Part shown: positions 28,109-34,734 of the stretch, piece after piece
Layout of the letters: each line of letters begins with the position of its first letter
Numbering within the stretch: the stretch's first letter is position 1
Assembly (NCBI GenBank): GCA_944390005.1
Contig: CALXOJ010000002.1
Location: 62,001 to 126,000, forward strand
Length of the DNA: 64,000 nt
From: an uncultured Spirochaetota bacterium
GTDB lineage: Bacteria > Spirochaetota > Spirochaetia > JAFGXN01
Direction of reading: 5' to 3'
Notes under the pieces: generated by a model
Seen by the model: the letters and a program-made list of their open reading frames with translations, nothing else
What the model was told of the DNA's origin: nothing
Databases searched by the model: none
Position numbers and translations under genes: made by a program

Positions 28109-29119
28109 ATGGCAGAGAAAATCACATTTGAAAGCTACGAACGCCGTATCGATAAAATCAAAAAGGTTCTGAAAGAGTACGGTATTAACAGTATCGAAGA
28201 GGCAAAAGAAATCTGCGACAACGCCGGAATCAATCCGTATAAGACCGTCGAAGAGACGCAGCCGATCTGTTTCGAAAATGCCAAATGGGCTTACGTGGTC
28301 GGTGCCGCGATTGCGATTAAAAAAGGATGCACGGTTGCTGCCGATGCCGCGGAAGCCATCGGAATCGGTTTGCAGGCGTTTTGTATCCCCGGTTCGGTTG
28401 CCGAAGACCGCAAAGTCGGTTTGGGGCACGGAAATCTGGCGGCCCGTCTGCTGCGCGAAGAGACCAAATGCTTTGCCTTCCTGGCCGGACACGAATCGTT
28501 TGCGGCGGCCGAAGGGGCGATTAAAATTGCAGCCAAAGCGGATAAAGTGCGTAAGGAGCCGCTGCGCTGTATCCTGAACGGTCTCGGAAAAGATGCCGCT
28601 CAAATCATCAGCCGCATCAACGGATTCACTTACGTTCAAACAAAATTCGATTACTTCACCGGCGAGCTGAAAATCGTCAAGGAAATTCCGTATTCGACCG
28701 GCGAACGCGCCAAAGTCAAATGCTACGGAGTCGATGACGTGCGCGAAGGTGTGGCGGTCATGTGGCACGAAGGCGTTGATGTTTCCATTACCGGAAACTC
28801 CACCAACCCGACCCGCTTCCAGCACCCGGTTGCCGGCACTTACAAAAAAGAGTGTGTCGAAAAAGGCAAAAAATACTTCTCCGTGGCTTCCGGCGGCGGT
28901 ACGGGACGGACTCTCCACCCGGATAACATGGCGGCCGGTCCCGCTTCTTACGGTATGACTGACACCATGGGACGGATGCACTCCGACGCCCAGTTTGCCG
29001 GCTCCTCTTCGGTTCCGGCTCACGTCGAGATGATGGGCTTCCTCGGCATCGGCAACAACCCGATGGTCGGGGCAACGGTGGCTGTCGCCGTCGACGTGGC
29101 TCAGGCTCTGGCAAAATAA
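28109..29119 (+). CDS. GGGtGRT protein
   Basis: 336 residues from ATG 28109, chosen because AGGAGGG lies directly upstream and the earlier in-frame start (28079) lies inside the preceding gene. The name-giving motif is visible as VASGGGTGRTLHPDN (about 257-271). Several conserved Cys (ICDNAGINPY, TQPICF, RCILNGLG, ECVEKGKKYF) could bind a cluster or metal. The family is widespread in anaerobes and of unknown biochemical function. Tight coupling with the NifU-like gene suggests it receives an Fe-S cluster; that is inference. Confidence 0.85.
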   Translation: MAEKITFESYERRIDKIKKVLKEYGINSIEEAKEICDNAGINPYKTVEETQPICFENAKWAYVVGAAIAIKKGCTVAADAAEAIGIGLQAFCIPGSVAEDRKVGLGHGNLAARLLREETKCFAFLAGHESFAAAEGAIKIAAKADKVRKEPLRCILNGLGKDAAQIISRINGFTYVQTKFDYFTGELKIVKEIPYSTGERAKVKCYGVDDVREGVAVMWHEGVDVSITGNSTNPTRFQHPVAGTYKKECVEKGKKYFSVASGGGTGRTLHPDNMAAGPASYGMTDTMGRMHSDAQFAGSSSVPAHVEMMGFLGIGNNPMVGATVAVAVDVAQALAK

Positions 29120-29128
29120 GCTGTTTCG

Positions 29129-29159
29129 AAAAAAAGACCTCCGAAAGGAGGTCTTTTTT
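29129..29159. terminator. Bidirectional terminator
   Basis: A-run, perfect 7-bp stem GACCTCC/GGAGGTC with a GAAA tetraloop, T-run. It ends the NifU-like/GGGtGRT operon on the plus strand and the REC-GGDEF gene on the minus strand, whose stop codon is immediately next to it. Confidence 0.92.
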
Positions 29160-29160
29160 G

Positions 29161-30051
29161 TTATTCCGAATCGCGTTTGCAGACGACTGTTTGGCTTTTT
29201 CCGTTGTTCTTAGCGCGGTACAGCGCTGCGTCGGCGTCATGAATCAATTCCTTAACAGTTGTTTCAGGCTGCGGAACGGCGGTTTTTATGCCGATGCTGA
29301 CCGTTAAAGGCTTTTCTCCGCCTTGGAACGCGGCGGTCACAGCGGCGCTGAATTTTTGCGCCAATGAAAAAACCTCTTCTTCTTCGATGCCGGCAGTCAG
29401 AATGGCAAATTCATCGCCGCCGATACGGCAAAAAAGCGCTTTTATTCCGGAAAAAGTTGTGCGAATGGATTCCGCTACAGTTGTCAAAGCGCGGTCGCCG
29501 ACTTCATGACCGTAACGGTCGTTGTGTTCTTTGAAAGAATCAATATCAATCGCTAGAATTCCGATTCGGCTGCCGTTTTCGACAGCGGCTTGAAGAATCA
29601 ACGGAACGGAGGCGTCCCAGCCGCGGCGATTAAGAAGCGAAGTTAACGGATCCTGAAAAGAAATTTCTTTCCATTTTCGTTGTTGTTCGCAGCGCCGTAA
29701 AGCCGCACGAATGCGCGCTAAAAGTTCGCCTGTATGAAACGGTTTGACGATGTAGTCGTCAGCTCCGGCGTCCAAGCCTCTGATGATGTCTTCCGGTTCG
29801 CTTTTGGCAGATAAAAACAAAACGGGTGAGGAAATCATCTTTCGGACTTGACTTAAAACTTCGAAGCCGCTGATTCGAGGAATCATGATGTCGAGGAGGA
29901 TACAATCCCAGCTTCCGTTGAGCGCTTCTCTGATGGCACTGACGCCGTCGTGAACGGAGACCGTTTCATAACCTTCCCGGTGCAGTTCCATTTCCAATAA
30001 ACGCGTCAGGCGGATTTCGTCATCGATAATCAAAATTCGTTTCATGCTCAC
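29161..30051 (-). CDS. Response regulator with GGDEF diguanylate cyclase domain
   Basis: 294-296 residues; start is either GTG 30051 or ATG 30045. REC domain (about 1-118): ILIIDDE acidic pair, LLDIMIPRISG with the phospho-acceptor Asp, and YIVKPF with the conserved Lys. GGDEF domain (about 135-290): DPLTSLLNRRGWD, DIDSFKEHNDRYGHEVGD, and an intact CRIGGDEFAIL active site. It should make cyclic di-GMP when phosphorylated. The RxxD inhibitory site that normally lies five residues before GGDEF is absent, so product inhibition is unlikely. No sensor kinase is adjacent. A TATAAT (30060-30055) sits close to the start, without a Shine-Dalgarno between. Confidence 0.93.
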   Translation of the reverse strand: MSMKRILIIDDEIRLTRLLEMELHREGYETVSVHDGVSAIREALNGSWDCILLDIMIPRISGFEVLSQVRKMISSPVLFLSAKSEPEDIIRGLDAGADDYIVKPFHTGELLARIRAALRRCEQQRKWKEISFQDPLTSLLNRRGWDASVPLILQAAVENGSRIGILAIDIDSFKEHNDRYGHEVGDRALTTVAESIRTTFSGIKALFCRIGGDEFAILTAGIEEEEVFSLAQKFSAAVTAAFQGGEKPLTVSIGIKTAVPQPETTVKELIHDADAALYRAKNNGKSQTVVCKRDSE

Positions 30052-30085
30052 AAATTATATTTCGCGGAAAAACATTAAACTCCCG

Positions 30086-30400
30086 TTAAAAACGTTTGCT
30101 CAGCATTTTTCTGACAGGTCTTTCGTAAAACCGTTCGACCAAAGCCGCCGCGACAATGCTGCCGATAAAAAGCAAAACCGCATATCCGACAGCTCCGGCG
30201 GTCGTTGCTTCCCCCGATTCTTTTATATATTTAATGAAGAAAAAATCAACAGCCAAATAGCCGTGGTTGAACATCTGCGTAAAACGGTCGACGGCGTGGG
30301 CTTCGCCGATATGGTAAAGCAGAACAATAACAGCTGCCACTCCGCGTAATCCGTCTAAGGACGCGTAGTGAGACGGTGCTTTGACCGTATCGGATTTCAT
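30086..30400 (-). pseudogene. Acyltransferase-3 family membrane protein with internal deletion
   Basis: 104 residues. The first about 50 match the start of OafA-type membrane O-acyltransferases: SLDGLRGVAAVIVLLYHIGEAH and GYLAVDFFF. Directly after this the sequence changes to what looks like the final transmembrane helix and tail of the same family, AVGYAVLLFIGSIVAAALVERFYERPVRKML. Complete members have about 330-400 residues and ten or so membrane helices, so some 250 residues are missing in frame near 30225-30250. Promoter region and GGAG ribosome site are intact. The product, if made, cannot be a working enzyme. Confidence 0.82.
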
Positions 30401-30478
30401 AAAAACTCCTTGTGAAGGTAAAATCGTATTTTGATTATATATCCGAGGAATCGTTTTGGCAACTTTTTTTCAGAAAAG

Positions 30479-30506
30479 TTGATTTTCTCACTGTTTCGAT
30501 TATAAT
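30479..30506 (+). promoter_or_regulatory. Promoter of the tautomerase-nitroreductase operon
   Basis: TTGATT (30479-30484), 16-base spacer, TATAAT (30501-30506), then a normal leader with GGAAGGAG before ATG 30525. Confidence 0.72.
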
Positions 30507-30524
30507 GGACGGAAGGAGAAAAAC

Positions 30525-30866
30525 ATGCCTTTGATTCAGTTAAAAACAACGGCGGAACTGACGCCGGCTCTTCGGGACGAACTGACCTCCGATTTCGGGA
30601 AAATGATGGCAGAAGCCGGAAAGCCGGAGTCGTTTTTAATGATTGCATTCGAGGATGGCGTTGATTTGCGTTTCAGCGGGGAAAAAATGAAAAACGGAGC
30701 TCTCGTCGAAATCAAACAAGTCGGCGATCTCGGCAGCGATGTGTATCTCTGTTTGACAAAAACCGCCACCCGTATTTTGAATGAACGGCTCGGCATTGAT
30801 CCGCAATCGATTTACATCACCTATCAGCCTGTTGATGATTGGGGTTGGAACGGGACGAATTTTTAG
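30525..30866 (+). CDS. MIF-family (macrophage migration inhibitory factor-like) tautomerase
   Basis: 113 residues, the full length of a MIF subunit. Pro follows the initiator Met and is the catalytic base in MIF-type phenylpyruvate tautomerases. The C-terminal WGWNGTNF mirrors the GWNNSTF ending of animal MIF, and ERLGIDPQSIYITY matches the strand-helix before it. The CxxC redox motif of human MIF is absent. Bacterial MIF homologues are scattered and best known from host-associated species; a phenylpyruvate link with the ior-paaK operon nearby is conceivable. The nitroreductase gene follows after eight bases. Confidence 0.88.
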   Translation: MPLIQLKTTAELTPALRDELTSDFGKMMAEAGKPESFLMIAFEDGVDLRFSGEKMKNGALVEIKQVGDLGSDVYLCLTKTATRILNERLGIDPQSIYITYQPVDDWGWNGTNF

Positions 30867-30874
30867 GAGCGCTT

Positions 30875-31408
30875 ATGGATTTTCGGGAAATTGCGCAATG
30901 CCGGCGGAGCGTGCGCGGATACGATGCGCAGCGCCCCGTCGAAAAAGAAAAAATTGAGGCGTGTCTGGCTGCCGCGAGATTGGCGCCGTCGGCGTGCAAC
31001 AGCCAGCCGTGGATGATGACGGTCTGCACCGGCGATACGGCCCGCAAACTGGCACCGCTGACGCAGGGAATGGGCATCAACAGTTGGACGGAGGAGGTGC
31101 CCGTTTTCGTCGTCATCAGTGAAGGCACAATGAATTTGTCGGCCCGCGCCGGTATGCTGTTGAAAAATAACGATTACCGTTCCATCGACCTCGGAATTGC
31201 CTGCGCTTATCTGACGGCTGAGGCGACAGAAATGGGTTTGTCTTCGTGCATCATCGGTTGGTTCCGGGAAAAAGCGGTGCGCCGGCTGATCGGCTGTAAA
31301 GGAAAACCGCGTCTGATTGTCGCGCTCGGTTATCCGAAGACCGATTCGGCGGCGGAAACACGGGAAAAAATACGGAAACCGGCGGATTCGATTATCAAAT
31401 GGGTTTGA
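30875..31408 (+). CDS. Nitroreductase family protein
   Basis: 177 residues from ATG 30875, which has AGGAG upstream; a longer frame from 30839 overlaps the previous gene and is disfavoured. Typical FMN-binding N-terminus FREIAQCRRSVRGYD, the ARLAPSACNSQPW loop, and the C-terminal VALGYPK motif. This subfamily is short and may act as NAD(P)H-dependent flavin oxidoreductase of unknown substrate. Co-transcribed with the MIF-like gene. Confidence 0.9.
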   Translation: MDFREIAQCRRSVRGYDAQRPVEKEKIEACLAAARLAPSACNSQPWMMTVCTGDTARKLAPLTQGMGINSWTEEVPVFVVISEGTMNLSARAGMLLKNNDYRSIDLGIACAYLTAEATEMGLSSCIIGWFREKAVRRLIGCKGKPRLIVALGYPKTDSAAETREKIRKPADSIIKWV

Positions 31409-31465
31409 AGATATTTGATTGCCGACACTCCGATTTCCGCAGGAATACGCGTTTAAAAAAGAAAT

Positions 31466-31491
31466 AAAAAAAACCGCCGCAAAAGCGGCGG
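31466..31491 (-). terminator. Terminator of the InlB-repeat lipoprotein gene
   Basis: Minus strand: stem CCGCCGC/GCGGCGG with a four-base loop, then a run of eight T (A-run 31466-31473 on the plus strand). Confidence 0.88.
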
Positions 31492-31529
31492 CCGAAAAAG
31501 AAAGCGGATACGGTTATCCGTACAAGCCG

Positions 31530-34500
31530 TTACGGCTGCGGTTCGGATACCGTGACGGTTTCCGTATGGATTGTCTGACCCGAAACAGTGAAGATCACTT
31601 TATAGGTGCCAGCCGGAATGTTCGTGGAGAAGTCGAGGAAACAGGAGTAGGATCGAATTCCGTCTTGAATTTGAACGCATGTCGCCGTTTTTTGGGAAGG
31701 GGTAAGCGGATTATCATTTTCGTCCCTAACGGTGATCATGCCCGGCGATAATGCAATATCTGTCAAAACGCCCACTTCAATATAATTTTCCTCACTGAAT
31801 CCAAACTGAACATCAAAAGTATAGTTGCCAATCGTCTGCTTCTCCCATAACAGTTCGACGGTCAGCGGTTTGTCCCCTGCTGTATATTCCCAGTAGGAAC
31901 CGGATAGTTCTTCATTTCCGGGGGTGACGGTTAATGTGACGGAAGGATTATCGGTTTCGGTGACATTGATTCCGGTCAGGATGTAAGGCGTATCCGTACC
32001 GTCATTTTTGTAGAACAGCAGTTGAAATATTTGCAACGTTTCTTCATAGTAGGCGGTTTCGGGAAACGTATAGTCTTCATGAGCCGGAGGTACTTCCGCT
32101 CCGTTTTTGATATATGTCAGACTGATTTTCGGAGGCTCCAGATAAAAGCGGTATTCTTTTGATGTCGAACCGGTCGTTGCGTTCACCTTATAATAATGTT
32201 CCCTGCCTGTAATCGTTTCCGACCAATTTATTTCAAAGACATATTCGCCATTGACGGGAGCAGAAAACCGGTAATCGGCCGCAACAAGTTCATATTCATC
32301 TTTTTCAGATTTATATTCTTGCAGGGAAAACATTTCCGGATAGGGATTGAAATTACACGAAAGATAGGTCATGGCAACGTTCATTGCTCCCGGATTGTAA
32401 GAGGGGAGTATCTGTGAGATGGTCACAGACGGATAGGAGACTTCCTCCCAGTTCAGGGTGATATTCAGATTTTTGCTTCCGGTTGTAAAGCGCCATTCCG
32501 ACAGACCCGATTCGCCGTTCGTCTGTTCGGAAACGGAAACCGGCTCATTGTCCGCTGTCGTGACCGTTAACCCCGTCAGAAGAAAAGGGTTGGCGCCGGA
32601 TGCCGGTTTTTTGGTGACGGCATAGGCAGGAAATGTGAATGTTGTATCGGACGTCAGAGTCGTCGGGAAAAGGTCGGCTTCTCCAAGGTTCGGGTTCAGA
32701 ATTTCCGCCCCGTTTTTATTCCATGTCAGAGAAACAACCTCGGATGAGCTTTTCCATACCGCATAAAAAGTGATATCGGCTTCACCGGCAGAATAACCGT
32801 CATTCGGTTTGAGAATTTCGGATTCCTGAGGGGTTTGCGTCAGTGCCCAGCCGTAAAGGATTTGTCCGTCGGGTGAATTGTCAAACGGATTTTCCGGCAG
32901 CCGGAAAATGCCGCCGGCATCGACCGTTTCCGTATGGGTGGAAGGCGTTACGGATTCATGGTTGGCCTCATAAGTGACCGTAATCGTATTGCGTGTCCAC
33001 ACCGCGGTAAAGACCGTATCGGCACTGACGGTAAATTTGTCACCCGGGTTGTAGTGCTTTTCGCCCGTTTCCCAGGCGGTAAAGGTGTAATACTGCCGGG
33101 ACAGGCCGTCGGCGGAAGGCAGTGTGATGGCGGAGCCGGCTTCGGCGGTCATCGGGTCAACGGTGCCGGTGCCGCCGTCGCTGTTGAAGGTGACTGTGTG
33201 CGTTTGAGGGGTTGTCGGGTCACCGCCTTCGGTAAGAGTGACATTGAAAGAGGCTTCTTTCAGAACGTTGCCGTTGACAATGATTTGCAGCAGATACTGT
33301 CCCGGACCCGCCGCAGGGGAGAGGCCGCAGAAAGCGATTTTTTCTTCCGCCGTGTAAAACTCATAGTGATAAGAAAGGATGTCGATTTCCTGTCCGCCTT
33401 TGGTGATTTTCAGATTTCCCTGTGCCGGATCGAAATCGGCTTTGTAGATAAATTGAAAATCAATCGATGATTCGTCATCGGAATATTCGTAATTTTCCGC
33501 AACTGTCAGAGACGTAATGACGGCATCTGTTTTTTCTTTCCAGTTCAGCGTAATCACGGTCGCTTCCGCCGGAACGGATATGTACCAGACTTCGGCAATG
33601 TCGTCCATCATCTCTTTTCGGGTGGAAACAGTCTGTCCCGATACCGTTTTTGCCGTAACACTTTCGAGAATCCAGACTTTCCCGTCGCCGCTGTCTTTGG
33701 TAACCGCATAAGCCATAAAGAGAAAATCGCCGGGAGCGGCCTGATTCGGAAAAACAGTACTGTCATCGGGAGAGACGGCTCCGTTTTTTTCCCATGTCAG
33801 GGTGACGCGAACATCTTCCAGAATCGGATAGAGGACAATGTTACCGGTCAGAGCCGCTTTCGGAATCGTGCCGCCGTCTTCGTAAACAACAGTTTCTGCT
33901 GCCGAATCGGTATCCCATCCTTTGCAAAGCAGGCCGGGTTCACCGGTGTAAAGCGGCAGACGGATTTCTTCGGTATATTTGTTAAAAGTAATCGCTTCCA
34001 TTTCCGTGCCGAAAAAGGTCACGGTGTATTCGGGGACGGATTCGCTTCCCCAGTACGCGTAGAATGTCAGTGCCGTTTCTTCCACGCGGAAGGCGGAACC
34101 CGGTGCCAGAATGTCGGCTTCAGTTGCCGTTGCGGAGGTCGTCCAGCCGTAAAAATGCTTTCCGGACGGAGAAGAATCGAACTGGTTTTTCCCGGGTAAA
34201 ATCAGATCGGAACCGGCATAGACCCACTGTTCCGTGTCGAAAACGGTATCGTCATTGCTGTCGTAAGTGATCGAAACCTGGTTATGACGCCATGCCGCGG
34301 AAAAGACCGTATCGGCCTTCACGGTGTATTTGCTGCCCGCCTCATAAAAATCCGTTCCCGAAATTGTCCAGTAATTGAAAGTGTAGTATTTTCGGGAAAA
34401 GGCGGTGCCGTCCGGCAGTGTGATTTCCGTGCCGGCTTTCACCTTCATCGGGGCAATGGTGCCGGTTCCGCCGTTGGCGTCGAAAGAAACCGTAACCTCT

Positions 34501-34619
34501 TTGGCAGTTTCGTTTCCCGATCCGCTGCCGCCTTCGTCCGGCCCCGGTTCGGGTGTCGGAGGAGGACATGAAATTAATAATGAAATTAAAAATCCGAGAA
34601 TTAAAAATGAATTTTTCAT
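31530..34619 (-). CDS. Large lipoprotein with InlB B-repeat (Listeria-Bacteroides) domains
   Basis: 1029 residues from ATG 34619, which has GGAG seven bases upstream and starts the signal MKNSFLILGFLISLLISC (Cys18); the longer frame to 34820 has neither. After a Pro/Gly/Ser linker come repeats of the InlB B type: VSFDANGGTGTIAP with KYYTFNYW, and later VTFNSDGGTGTVDP with YYTFTAWETG, each followed by a partner strand set (VSITYDSNDD, ITVTYEANHES). Other Ig-like modules fill the rest, including four VxLTWxKNGA units. Such repeats occur in surface proteins of Listeria, Bacteroides and Treponema. Probably an exposed adhesin or binding protein. Confidence 0.88.
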   Translation of the reverse strand: MKNSFLILGFLISLLISCPPPTPEPGPDEGGSGSGNETAKEVTVSFDANGGTGTIAPMKVKAGTEITLPDGTAFSRKYYTFNYWTISGTDFYEAGSKYTVKADTVFSAAWRHNQVSITYDSNDDTVFDTEQWVYAGSDLILPGKNQFDSSPSGKHFYGWTTSATATEADILAPGSAFRVEETALTFYAYWGSESVPEYTVTFFGTEMEAITFNKYTEEIRLPLYTGEPGLLCKGWDTDSAAETVVYEDGGTIPKAALTGNIVLYPILEDVRVTLTWEKNGAVSPDDSTVFPNQAAPGDFLFMAYAVTKDSGDGKVWILESVTAKTVSGQTVSTRKEMMDDIAEVWYISVPAEATVITLNWKEKTDAVITSLTVAENYEYSDDESSIDFQFIYKADFDPAQGNLKITKGGQEIDILSYHYEFYTAEEKIAFCGLSPAAGPGQYLLQIIVNGNVLKEASFNVTLTEGGDPTTPQTHTVTFNSDGGTGTVDPMTAEAGSAITLPSADGLSRQYYTFTAWETGEKHYNPGDKFTVSADTVFTAVWTRNTITVTYEANHESVTPSTHTETVDAGGIFRLPENPFDNSPDGQILYGWALTQTPQESEILKPNDGYSAGEADITFYAVWKSSSEVVSLTWNKNGAEILNPNLGEADLFPTTLTSDTTFTFPAYAVTKKPASGANPFLLTGLTVTTADNEPVSVSEQTNGESGLSEWRFTTGSKNLNITLNWEEVSYPSVTISQILPSYNPGAMNVAMTYLSCNFNPYPEMFSLQEYKSEKDEYELVAADYRFSAPVNGEYVFEINWSETITGREHYYKVNATTGSTSKEYRFYLEPPKISLTYIKNGAEVPPAHEDYTFPETAYYEETLQIFQLLFYKNDGTDTPYILTGINVTETDNPSVTLTVTPGNEELSGSYWEYTAGDKPLTVELLWEKQTIGNYTFDVQFGFSEENYIEVGVLTDIALSPGMITVRDENDNPLTPSQKTATCVQIQDGIRSYSCFLDFSTNIPAGTYKVIFTVSGQTIHTETVTVSEPQP

Positions 34620-34636
34620 AAACAACTCCTTATAGT

Positions 34637-34666
34637 GAGTATAATACTCATTTAAAATGAATTCAA
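34637..34666 (-). promoter_or_regulatory. Promoter with overlapping 13-bp palindrome (InlB-repeat lipoprotein)
   Basis: Minus strand: TTGAAT (34666-34661), 17-base spacer, TATACT (34643-34638). The perfect odd palindrome GAGTATAATACTC (34637-34649) covers the -10 box and could be an operator. Confidence 0.6.
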
Positions 34667-34686
34667 GGGAGTGTGGAAAATTTATG

Positions 34687-34715
34687 AAAAAAAAACCGGC
34701 TTCCGAAGAAGCCGG
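34687..34715 (-). terminator. Terminator of the P-type ATPase gene
   Basis: Minus strand: 8-bp stem CCGGCTTC/GAAGCCGG, loop of four, followed by nine T; it begins 20 bases after the ATPase stop codon. Confidence 0.9.
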
Positions 34716-34734
34716 CCGGGTTGAAGGAAAAAGA

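Noticed and set aside
27989-29023. 344-codon minus-strand frame opposite the GGGtGRT gene
   Set aside because: Antisense to a gene with a diagnostic motif and good start; no own promoter or ribosome site.
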